Assembly (NCBI GenBank): GCA_000402775.1
Contig: AQSC01000027.1
Location: 1 to 14,380, forward strand
Source: Euryarchaeota archaeon SCGC AAA252-I15
GTDB lineage: Archaea; Altiarchaeota; Altiarchaeia; IMC4; SCGC-AAA252-I15
Length of the DNA stretch: 14,380 nucleotides
Direction of reading: 5' to 3'
Position 1 is the stretch's first letter; each line of letters begins with the position of its first letter. The translations under genes and the position numbers were made by a program. The notes under the pieces were generated by a model. The model saw nothing but the letters and a program-made list of their open reading frames with translations. It had not been told where the DNA came from and made no database searches. This document shows positions 1 to 6,323 of this stretch, piece after piece.

Positions 1-95
1 ACGAACCCATCGTGAACAACCCTAAAGAAGCTCTTGATTGTTTTAAAAGAACTAAGATGGACGTCCTAGTGATTGAAGACTTCTATATAACTTCA
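1..95. repeat. Left arm of a perfect 95-bp inverted repeat (right arm 3010-3104)
   Basis: Base p in 1-95 pairs with base 3105-p without a mismatch. Identity stops sharply after 95: the left copy continues AAACC, the right copy continues GCCTTAGAC on the minus strand. The left limit is the window edge, so the true repeat may be longer. The arm covers the C-terminal coding part of the carbamoyltransferase. A coding segment identical in both copies implies a very recent duplication or an artefact. Confidence 0.97.
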
Positions 96-104
96 AAACC
101 TTAA
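1..104 (+). CDS. 3' end of a NodU/CmcH-type carbamoyltransferase, 5' part outside window
   Basis: The frame is open from the left edge and ends at TAA 102-104, giving 33 complete codons that end in ...FYITSKP. Bases 1-95 are identical, in reverse complement, to 3010-3104 inside the carbamoyltransferase gene on the minus strand. This is therefore the same C-terminal segment with its natural stop (KP then stop). In the other copy, the two final codons are replaced by thioredoxin reductase sequence. The next gene starts 11 bases after the stop, so the two were probably co-transcribed. Whether a whole second gene lies to the left, or the window or contig simply starts in a repeat, cannot be seen from here. 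Confidence 0.85.
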   Translation, partial: EPIVNNPKEALDCFKRTKMDVLVIEDFYITSKP

Positions 105-115
105 ATAATTAACTG

Positions 116-1174
116 ATGAGACATAAGCGGCCATCCAGGATTCGGGGTTTGCTTTACGCGGGTGATTCAATCGATATAGGACCTAAAAACTATGAAGTAT
201 CCAGTGGAAAAATACTTCTCGGAGGCAGCCATTACTGGGTTTTCTCGGGGGATGCGGTGGAAGGAAAGCGAATTACTGAAGAGCATTTCAAGACTTTAAA
301 CGAGGGTCTCCCCCATCCCACAAACAACATGCTCCTTTACAAGTGCGGGAGTGTGGGTGCCATAGAATGTCCTGGAGATTTATTTAGCGTAGGACCTTTA
401 ACTGCGAAGAGTCTTTTCGTAGCGGATGACGTCAGTTCAGCATACGGGGGAATACGGGCGAGTGCTCTGTATTCGCATACCGGCTCAATTTCATGCATGG
501 GCCCCCTCGAAGTTGATGAGGTTTGGGCTTATGGGAATATCCTTGCTGGGGGAATAAAGGCCTCAAAAGTTACCTCACAAAACGGCTCTATCGTAAGCTA
601 TATGCGGGATTTGTGTGCAGATAACGTTCGCGCATGGGGTGGGAACTGGAGTCCGGACGATAAGTGGGGTCTTGACCCATCCGTTATTGCGCATTTGAAA
701 CATGATTTGGACTGGGACCTTATTGCGAATCTCGGTGGAAAACCCGTCAAAGTCGAAGGAGAAGAAGTGGGTGGAATTGTTGCAATAGCTGCTGATATTC
801 ACTCCTTAAGCGACCCGAATAAGCCAACCGATTTTTTATGGACTCCCGAAGGTACGGTTTCAGCATCAAACGCTCGATTACGACTTTTTTTGGCCAAACA
901 ATTAAATATTTCAAATAATCTTGAAGTATGCGGGAGAAGCTATGCACTTAATGGTGGGAGGATTGGCGGGCAACTACGCTTGCTTGAGCATGGAAGCCTG
1001 ACTCACTGCGAACAACTAGACATGCAGAAGCCAACTTTCATTGATGATGAGGCAGGCCCAATCGAAGACGTTGAAGAACTCCCCGAGGATCCCAAGTTTC
1101 TCCTAAAAAATTGGGGTGATAGGGGGGACTTACGGTTTGGTGGTCGAAGACAAGGCTCCCGAAAACCCCGCTAG
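116..1174 (+). CDS. Uncharacterised 352-aa protein, possible beta-solenoid
   Basis: I do not recognise the family. The start is fixed at or after 116, because an in-frame TAA lies at 110-112; no Shine-Dalgarno is visible. There is no signal peptide or membrane segment, so the product looks cytoplasmic. Residues about 75-175 show irregular short repeats of alternating small, hydrophobic and Gly/Ser/Asn residues (for example GPLEVDEVWAYGNILAGGI, then ADNVRAWGG), with turns such as NGSI and TGSI. A similar, weaker pattern lies at about 245-305. This resembles parallel beta-helix proteins such as bactofilins, but that is inference from pattern only. The C-terminus is rich in Gly, Arg and Lys. The gene lies directly behind the carbamoyltransferase end and converges on the peroxiredoxin gene with one base between the two stop codons. 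Confidence 0.7.
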   Translation: MRHKRPSRIRGLLYAGDSIDIGPKNYEVSSGKILLGGSHYWVFSGDAVEGKRITEEHFKTLNEGLPHPTNNMLLYKCGSVGAIECPGDLFSVGPLTAKSLFVADDVSSAYGGIRASALYSHTGSISCMGPLEVDEVWAYGNILAGGIKASKVTSQNGSIVSYMRDLCADNVRAWGGNWSPDDKWGLDPSVIAHLKHDLDWDLIANLGGKPVKVEGEEVGGIVAIAADIHSLSDPNKPTDFLWTPEGTVSASNARLRLFLAKQLNISNNLEVCGRSYALNGGRIGGQLRLLEHGSLTHCEQLDMQKPTFIDDEAGPIEDVEELPEDPKFLLKNWGDRGDLRFGGRRQGSRKPR

Positions 1175-1175
1175 A

Positions 1176-1628
1176 TTAAGCAATCGCCGCGAAAACCTCA
1201 CTTGCGTGCCCTCTCACTTTCACTTTCTCCCAAATCTTCTTGATTTTTCCTGTTGGATTTATTAGGAAGGTGGTCCTGATTGTTCCCGTAAACTCTTTGC
1301 CCATGAATTTTTTCAATCGCCAGACACCGAATTTTTTCTGGATCATGGAGTCCGGGTCAGACAAAAGCCTGATTGTAAGCTTCTTCTTGTCTATGAACTT
1401 TTGGTGGCTTTCACAGGAATCCTTACTCACCCCTAGAATAACAGCGTTCTTCTTCTCGAAATCCTTTTTCAAGGTGGAGAAATCCAATGCCTCGAGAGTG
1501 CAGCCTGGCGTCAAATCCTTGGGGTAAAAGTACAAGACAACCCACCTACCTCTATAATCCTTCAAACAGACATTTTTCCCATCAGCGTCCTTCAAGCAGA
1601 AATCCTCTGCATTGTCTCCTTCATTCAT
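1176..1628 (-). CDS. bcp: Peroxiredoxin, PrxQ/BCP family
   Basis: This 150-residue thiol peroxidase would reduce hydrogen peroxide and organic hydroperoxides in the cytoplasm. Length and layout match the AhpC/TSA-type PrxQ/BCP family. The active-site segment YPKDLTPGCT carries the peroxidatic Cys43 with Thr40 and Pro36. The conserved Arg lies in GTIRTTFLI, near residue 117. The usual resolving Cys five residues after the peroxidatic one is replaced by Leu48 (LEALDF). Cys72, in SKDSCESH, is a possible alternative resolving residue; otherwise the enzyme is a 1-Cys type. It is the last gene of the oxygen-defence operon, six bases after the rubrerythrin-like gene. The original electron donor was probably the thioredoxin reductase encoded first in the operon. 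Confidence 0.92.
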   Translation of the reverse strand: MNEGDNAEDFCLKDADGKNVCLKDYRGRWVVLYFYPKDLTPGCTLEALDFSTLKKDFEKKNAVILGVSKDSCESHQKFIDKKKLTIRLLSDPDSMIQKKFGVWRLKKFMGKEFTGTIRTTFLINPTGKIKKIWEKVKVRGHASEVFAAIA

Positions 1629-1634
1629 CGTATT

Positions 1635-2144
1635 TTATGAAAACACAACTTCATTGTCGTACCAAATACCCTGGCTTGAAAGAAACGTCAACTGTATTTC
1701 AAGCTCTCGCAAATGCTCTTTTTCCGATTCAATCAGAAAGTGAAACATTTTACTTGCACTGTCGTGTTTAATATCGCAGGCAGCCCGCTCGTAGAATTCG
1801 ATAGACTTCTTCTCGATTTCAATGGCTTTTTCAAGAGCTTGAATGCCGTCAGAATCCGATCCTGGGGAATCGGGTATAAGGTCACATGGTTTTGTTCTTT
1901 TCAAGGTTTTACACACCAACTTATCGAATAATTCCTCGTCCGAAAGCCAAGTGTTTTTACCCTCAACCGACTCAACCTGTTTTTTCAAAGCCTCTAAATG
2001 TTTCTCCTCCTCTTCGGCGAGAAGCTGGAACACTTTTTTACCTCTTGGGTTCTGGGTTTTACTGGCTGCAAGTCTATAGTAATCTGCTTCCTCCCTTTCA
2101 AGGGACAACGCAATTTTCACTGCAGACAATGCTTCCTTGTCCAT
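1635..2144 (-). CDS. Rubrerythrin-like diiron (ferritin-like) protein without rubredoxin domain
   Basis: A 169-residue protein with two helical-hairpin repeats that form a four-helix ferritin-like bundle. Metal-ligand patterns are visible in all four helices: Glu in EREEADYY (16-23), E46-x-x-H49, Glu in EIEKKSIEFYE (109-119) and E141-x-x-H144. The C-terminal rubredoxin Cys pairs of classical rubrerythrin are absent. Family members act as peroxidases or in iron handling in anaerobes. I chose the ATG at 2144, five bases after the superoxide reductase stop. An in-frame TTG at 2165 would add seven residues and overlap the upstream gene by 16 bases. Neither has a good ribosome site, so translation is probably coupled. 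Three Cys (78, 87, 123) are not arranged as a known centre. Confidence 0.88.
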   Translation of the reverse strand: MDKEALSAVKIALSLEREEADYYRLAASKTQNPRGKKVFQLLAEEEEKHLEALKKQVESVEGKNTWLSDEELFDKLVCKTLKRTKPCDLIPDSPGSDSDGIQALEKAIEIEKKSIEFYERAACDIKHDSASKMFHFLIESEKEHLRELEIQLTFLSSQGIWYDNEVVFS

Positions 2145-2149
2145 CTTAA

Positions 2150-2530
2150 CTACTTGGAAGTCCAAAGACCGTGAATGTTACAGTATTCCCTAGCCTTTAC
2201 GCCTTCCGCACCAATCTCGAATTCTGCTTCAGGTGCCTCACCAGGATTTAGAAACTTACGGCACACTTCGTCTCCTGCGATAATCTGGACCCACTGGATG
2301 AAGTGTTTCTCCTCCATTGGATGCGGGATCGAGCCGACCTTGACTTTCACGCCGTTTTCAGTCTCCTCAACCACGGGAACGTGCTTTTCATTGCCCTCGT
2401 CTTTGGATTTCTCTGCTAGAAGTTCCATGTTCTCGTTGCAGCACACTAGAGTCCCTCCTCCAGAGTACAAGACTTCGACTATGTTCCCGCAGACATTGCA
2501 TTTGTATACCTCAAGTTTTTCTTTAGTCAT
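2150..2530 (-). CDS. dfx: Desulfoferrodoxin, class I (2Fe) superoxide reductase
   Basis: This 126-residue enzyme reduces superoxide to hydrogen peroxide without releasing oxygen, in the cytoplasm of anaerobes. The N-terminal desulforedoxin domain has the four iron-binding Cys (C11, C14 and the adjacent pair C30-C31, centre I). The neelaredoxin domain has the centre II ligands His50, His70, His76, Cys117 and His120, and the catalytic EKHxP motif with Lys49. All key residues are present, so the protein should be active. The peroxide it makes would be removed by the two downstream products (rubrerythrin-like protein, peroxiredoxin). Its ribosome site overlaps the stop codon of the preceding thioredoxin reductase frame. 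Confidence 0.96.
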   Translation of the reverse strand: MTKEKLEVYKCNVCGNIVEVLYSGGGTLVCCNENMELLAEKSKDEGNEKHVPVVEETENGVKVKVGSIPHPMEEKHFIQWVQIIAGDEVCRKFLNPGEAPEAEFEIGAEGVKAREYCNIHGLWTSK

Positions 2531-2536
2531 CTCAAT

Positions 2537-2543
2537 TCACCTC
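2537..2543 (-). promoter_or_regulatory. Shine-Dalgarno site of the superoxide reductase gene
   Basis: GAGGTGA on the minus strand lies six bases before the ATG at 2530 and overlaps the TGA stop (2544-2542) of the upstream frame. This is one of the few clear ribosome sites in the window. It suggests coupled translation of the thioredoxin reductase and superoxide reductase genes in the original operon. Confidence 0.65.
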
Positions 2544-3009
2544 AATTGAATTTTTTCGTTGAAAGATACTTGAAAACGCCGAGACTCGCAATACAACCCT
2601 GTCCTGCAGCAACAATTATCTGGCGTTCAGGAACACTCGAAACATCCCCTGCAGCATATAGTCCGGGAATACTTGTCTCACAGTGTTCGTTTATTTTTAT
2701 TGCACCCCCCTTGTCAAGTAGGATTTCCCCACTCTCAAATTTTACCTTAGGGGGGTTGGGCACCCACCCTATCTCGATGAAAACACCCTGAACATCCAAG
2801 TTTTTCTCACTTCCAGATTCCTCTACCTTAATCCCGGATACGAAAGTCTCGCCGAAAACCTCCAAGGTCTTCGTGTTTGAATGAATCTCGACATTATCGG
2901 AATTTCCAACTTTACCGATCATGATGGAATCCCCCGTAATCTCTCTGTTCAGTGTTATGAGGTGGACTTTGCTCGCAATCCCCGTAAGCTGGAGTGTCGC
3001 GTCTAAGGC
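2542..3009 (-). pseudogene. C-terminal half of thioredoxin reductase (TrxB/AhpF-like), 5' truncated
   Basis: About 155 residues match the second half of a low-molecular-weight thioredoxin reductase. The match begins just after the GG(N/D)SA motif of the NADPH domain (ALDATLQLTGIASKV). It continues through GVFIEIGWVPN and ends with the FAD-binding signature TSIPGLYAAGDVSSVP (AAGD at 693-696 of the fused frame) and the final helix. The N-terminal FAD fold, the GxGxxG/A motifs and the redox CxxC pair are missing, so this segment cannot act as a reductase. It keeps normal spacing to the superoxide reductase gene, which shows it belonged at the head of that operon. The original operon promoter is lost with it. 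Confidence 0.9.
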
Positions 3010-4731
3010 TGAAGTTATATAGAAGTCTTCAATCACTAGGACGTCCATCTTAGTTCTTTTAAAACAATCAAGAGCTTCTTTAGGGTTGTTCACGATGGGT
3101 TCGTTCTCGTTGAATGATGTATTAAGGATTATGGGGACTCCGGTGATTTTATTGAATTCCGTGATGAGTTTGTAATATTTCGAATTGAATTCCTTTGAAA
3201 CCGTCTGAAGCCGGCCTGACCCGTCGACATGCACTACGGCAGGGATTAAATCCCTCTTCCCGGGCCTTACGGAATACACTTTCTCCATGAAAGGCACGGG
3301 TTCAGAACGCTCAAACCACTCGGAAATACACTCCGCAAGGACTGAAGGCGCGAAAGGCCTGAAAGACTCCCTCTTCTTAATCCTAAGATTCAAAACATCC
3401 CGCATGTCCTCCCTTCTCGGATCGGCGAGAATGCTGCGATTGCCCAAAGCCCGAGGACCCCACTCACTCCGACCCTGAAACCACCCCACAACCCGGCCTG
3501 AAGCTACATCCCCCGCAACTTTTTCAATAAGCTCTGCTTCCTTCAAAACAGAATACTCAATACCTTTTTCGTCTAAAAGCTTTCTTATAAAATCAACCGT
3601 GAATCTAGGACCCCAGAAAGGCGAATCCATGACGAAACCGCGCTTATTTCCAAGTTTAGAGTTCCAAAGATAAAACGCGCTTCCAATCGAAGTGCCGCCG
3701 TCATGAGCAGTAGGCGGGATATAAACGCTTTCAAAAGGTGTCTTATCATAAATCTTTCCGTTCGCCAAACTGTTTTGAATGCAGCCCCCACTCAACGCAA
3801 GGTTCGTTAACCCAGTTCTCTCATAAAGATGAGTAAGTATGTGGGAAAAAACTTCTTCATACAACGCCTGAACCGAACACCCGATGTCCCTAAACCTTGC
3901 GCTCATCTTTTCACCCTCACCCCTTGGACTTCCTAGAAGGTCAACAAGCTTTTCAGAATAAAGCCGATTTATCACAGGTCGCTCGTTAAACCAAGTCATA
4001 TCAACTCCGCCTGATTCATGGAGGAAAAAACTTGAATCCAGTTTGAACAAACCATTCCTTGTAGGCTTAATAATTTCCCTCATCTCATCCAAATACTTTG
4101 GTTTCCCATAAGCTGAAAGACCCATCACCTTATACTCGTCTCCATAGCTGGAAAAACCTAGAAACTGAGTCAACGCAGTGTAAAAAATACCCAATGAGTG
4201 TGGAAACTCGACGGTATTAAAAACCTCCAACTCATTATCTCTTCCCACACCAACCATAGTACTCACAAAGTCACCGAAACCGTCGATAGAAGCCACAGCA
4301 GCCTCGCTATAAGGAGAAACAAAGAAACTACTGGCCATATGCGCACGATGATGTTCGACATTCACAACCTTCGCTTTAATAGAATCCGCATCTACAGAAA
4401 GTTCTGAAGCTAAAGTATTCTTAATATTACCAATCTTAAAATATTGAGTTAATCTCTTCAAGATGAATTTCGGCCGAAACCTCTTCGATAAAACCAGGGT
4501 AACCTTCTTATGAATCCGAGACCTCGGATTATGAGAAACCGTAATGTAATCTAACTCACTGACATTAACACTCGCTTCCTCCAAACACCATTTAATCGAC
4601 TCGGAGGGAAAACCCGCCCAATGCTTAACCCGCCTAACCCGCTCCTCCTCAAGAGCAGCAACCAATTTGCCGTCAATTATTAAGGCCGCCGATGAATCAC
4701 CGTGATATCCATTGATTCCTAGAATATTCAT
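2542..4731 (-). CDS. Chimeric gene: carbamoyltransferase (1-574) fused in frame to C-terminal half of thioredoxin reductase (575-729)
   Basis: Residues 1-574 are an essentially complete NodU/CmcH-family O-carbamoyltransferase, which transfers carbamoyl from carbamoyl phosphate, via carbamoyl-adenylate, to a sugar hydroxyl. The N-terminal ASKHA domain starts MNILGINGYHGDSSAAL and has the metal/adenylate motif EHHRAH at 126-131 and Asp150-Gly151. The C-terminal YrdC-like domain shows GWFQGRSEWGPRALGNRS (416-433), ESFRPFAPSV and NTSFN (537-541). Only the last two codons (Lys-Pro-stop in the copy at 1-104) are missing. From residue 575 the frame continues as thioredoxin reductase. It is the last gene of the GT-GT-ABC-ABC operon, so it probably decorates the exported glycan. 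The transferase part may still fold; the 155-residue tail has no complete catalytic unit. Confidence 0.88.
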   Translation of the reverse strand: MNILGINGYHGDSSAALIIDGKLVAALEEERVRRVKHWAGFPSESIKWCLEEASVNVSELDYITVSHNPRSRIHKKVTLVLSKRFRPKFILKRLTQYFKIGNIKNTLASELSVDADSIKAKVVNVEHHRAHMASSFFVSPYSEAAVASIDGFGDFVSTMVGVGRDNELEVFNTVEFPHSLGIFYTALTQFLGFSSYGDEYKVMGLSAYGKPKYLDEMREIIKPTRNGLFKLDSSFFLHESGGVDMTWFNERPVINRLYSEKLVDLLGSPRGEGEKMSARFRDIGCSVQALYEEVFSHILTHLYERTGLTNLALSGGCIQNSLANGKIYDKTPFESVYIPPTAHDGGTSIGSAFYLWNSKLGNKRGFVMDSPFWGPRFTVDFIRKLLDEKGIEYSVLKEAELIEKVAGDVASGRVVGWFQGRSEWGPRALGNRSILADPRREDMRDVLNLRIKKRESFRPFAPSVLAECISEWFERSEPVPFMEKVYSVRPGKRDLIPAVVHVDGSGRLQTVSKEFNSKYYKLITEFNKITGVPIILNTSFNENEPIVNNPKEALDCFKRTKMDVLVIEDFYITSALDATLQLTGIASKVHLITLNREITGDSIMIGKVGNSDNVEIHSNTKTLEVFGETFVSGIKVEESGSEKNLDVQGVFIEIGWVPNPPKVKFESGEILLDKGGAIKINEHCETSIPGLYAAGDVSSVPERQIIVAAGQGCIASLGVFKYLSTKKFN
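3010..3104. repeat. Right arm of the perfect inverted repeat with 1-95
   Basis: This is the exact reverse complement of 1-95. Its left edge (3010) coincides with the carbamoyltransferase/thioredoxin reductase junction. Beyond 3104 the carbamoyltransferase gene continues normally; the corresponding part of the other arm lies outside the window. Confidence 0.97.
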
Positions 4732-4753
4732 GTCTAAAATGCGTGAAAAAACA

Positions 4754-4766
4754 CCCCCCCCCCCCC
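4754..4766. repeat. Homopolymer of 13 C (13 G on the coding strand)
   Basis: An uninterrupted run of 13 C lies in the 36-base gap between the ABC permease stop (TGA, 4770-4768) and the carbamoyltransferase start (4731). On the transcribed sense strand this is G13, beginning one base after the permease TGA and followed by TGTTTTTTC. Such runs slip in replication and sequencing, so the length should be treated as uncertain. It lies outside both reading frames. Confidence 0.9.
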
Positions 4767-4767
4767 A

Positions 4768-5562
4768 TCAATACCCGGTTATACCGTATTTTGTAATCAC
4801 TTTATTGAAGATGAAAATAGAAACCAAGGGTGCAATAATTGCAAACGAGAGGACGAATTCAAGATGATATAAAAAGTTACTGACAGTACCATAAATCCAC
4901 ACTTCCCTCACAATAACGAGACCGTGATAGATGGGATTCAATTCAACAAGAGGATTAAATACGGCAGGCAATGCCTCGATGGGATAATAAAAACACGAGA
5001 AAATGCCCCAAGTCCAGAAAAGATAACTAAATAAAGGTAACACATCCTCGTTGATCAAGTAAACGACTCCCTGCAGGAGGCTGATACCTAAAACACCAAA
5101 ATACATTAAGAGTATTGTGATGATAATCAGTAAAATCGAGTTGAGGGAAGCAGGCGAGAGCGCGTAGAGTATTATCAGGAAAAAAGGGGTGATAATCACA
5201 TGCCTCAAAAGCTCGCTCAACCCCATCCCCAAGATAAAATCCATTTTATTAAACGGTGCGATAAGGATTCCCTGAATGGTCTTCCAATATTTCTCCTGAA
5301 CGAATTTAGAGTGGAAAAGAGAAAAACCAGAAGCAAAGTATGAGTAGGCTAATGAACCCAGCAACAGAAACTGTATAAAATTCTCTCGCTCGACCATGCC
5401 AAGAGTATCCGCTCCTTCAGAGAAAAAACCCCCGTATATGATCGCAAACATTACAAACCACCTCAAAGGCACAATTAAGGCATCAAAGAAGTAGCCATAC
5501 TTGAATCTCAGATCTAGTTTAATCTGTTTTTTCGCAATAGCGTAGATGTGGTTAAAGTTCAT
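4768..5562 (-). CDS. ABC-2 type transporter permease of glycan exporter
   Basis: A 264-residue integral membrane protein with about six hydrophobic segments, the usual size and layout of ABC-2 permeases (Wzm/TagG/DrrB-like). An N-terminal cytoplasmic stretch (MNFNHIYAIAKKQIKLDLRFKYGYF) precedes the first membrane helix. The middle region contains FNKMDFILGMGLSELLRHV, the amphipathic stretch expected to touch the ATPase. The late segment around FNPLVELNPIYHGLVIVREVW is typical of this family. It overlaps the ATPase gene by four bases (ATGA), and GGGGGAG lies five bases before the ATG, which indicates coupled translation. With glycosyltransferases before it and a carbamoyltransferase after it, the likely cargo is a lipid-linked glycan. 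Drug or lipid export cannot be excluded. Confidence 0.9.
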   Translation of the reverse strand: MNFNHIYAIAKKQIKLDLRFKYGYFFDALIVPLRWFVMFAIIYGGFFSEGADTLGMVERENFIQFLLLGSLAYSYFASGFSLFHSKFVQEKYWKTIQGILIAPFNKMDFILGMGLSELLRHVIITPFFLIILYALSPASLNSILLIIITILLMYFGVLGISLLQGVVYLINEDVLPLFSYLFWTWGIFSCFYYPIEALPAVFNPLVELNPIYHGLVIVREVWIYGTVSNFLYHLEFVLSFAIIAPLVSIFIFNKVITKYGITGY

Positions 5563-6323
5563 AGATTCTCCCCCGTCAACTCAATGAAAACCTCGGATAA
5601 GGTTGCATTTTCTTTATCAATTGATTTTTTCAGATTAACCGGCGAGTCAACCCTGATCAAACTACCATTGCTTAAAAACCCTACCCGGTCACACAAGAAT
5701 TCCGCCTCATCCATATAATGTGTGGTAAGAAGGATAGTCTTACCCCTACCCTTAAGTTCCATCACTTTTTCACGCATCTGCGAAGATATCTTGGGGTCCA
5801 AACCCAAAGTCGGCTCGTCCAGAAGAAGGATGTCGGGGTCATGGATCAAAGCCCTCGCTAACGCAAGCTTGGTTTTCATCCCCTCAGAGTAAATCTCCAC
5901 GTATTCATTTAAAAAACCGTCAAGTCCGAGAAAATTAGACAACTCCGCTATCCTACCCTCAATGTCTCGAACCCCATACAGTTTCGCAAAATACTCGAGG
6001 TTGTCGTATCCAGTAAGACGGTAATATATTATGGTACTGCCGAGCATCAAACCAACTCGACTCTTATTTTTTTCGATCGATGATTTATCAATTAATATCT
6101 TCCCGCTCGTCGGTTGTATCAAGCCGCACACCATCTTCATGAGAGTAGTCTTTCCTGCCCCGTTTGGACCGAGCAAACCAAAAATCTCCCCTTCTTTGAG
6201 TGTGAGGGATACGTCATCAACAGCCTTTATGACCTTGTAGTTTTTACGCTGGAAAAATCGAGGGAATTTTTTCCCATCTTTTTTTAACTTGAATTCCTTT
6301 GTAGCATGAATTATATCAATCAT
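5559..6323 (-). CDS. ABC transporter ATP-binding protein of glycan exporter
   Basis: A 254-residue ATPase partner of the following permease. Walker A is GPNGAGKTT (52-60), Walker B DILLLDEPTLGLD (164-176, with the D-loop), and the H-loop His is at 202 (TTHYMDEAE). The signature motif reads YSEGM (145-149) where most relatives have YSGGM or LSGGQ. The Q-loop region RVGLMLGSTIIYYRLTGYDNL has Gly where Gln is usual. The layout fits the ABC-2 (DrrA/CcmA) group. It lacks the C-terminal carbohydrate-binding extension of long Wzt proteins, so export should not depend on recognising a glycan cap. Its start overlaps the preceding GT4 gene by eight bases; AGGA about six bases before the ATG is a weak ribosome site. 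Confidence 0.93.
   Translation of the reverse strand: MIDIIHATKEFKLKKDGKKFPRFFQRKNYKVIKAVDDVSLTLKEGEIFGLLGPNGAGKTTLMKMVCGLIQPTSGKILIDKSSIEKNKSRVGLMLGSTIIYYRLTGYDNLEYFAKLYGVRDIEGRIAELSNFLGLDGFLNEYVEIYSEGMKTKLALARALIHDPDILLLDEPTLGLDPKISSQMREKVMELKGRGKTILLTTHYMDEAEFLCDRVGFLSNGSLIRVDSPVNLKKSIDKENATLSEVFIELTGENL

Noticed and set aside
1635..2165. TTG start of the rubrerythrin-like protein
   Set aside because: It overlaps the upstream gene by 16 bases and lacks a ribosome site; the ATG at 2144 matches family N-termini better. Not fully excluded.
2175..2549. Plus-strand open frame of 124 codons, and similar plus-strand frames over the minus-strand genes
   Set aside because: These lie antisense to well-supported genes, with no recognisable motifs; they are shadows of coding bias.
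2542..4731. A natural bifunctional carbamoyltransferase/reductase
   Set aside because: The reductase part lacks the N-terminal FAD fold, the start of the NADPH site and the CxxC pair, and the junction coincides with an inverted-repeat edge.
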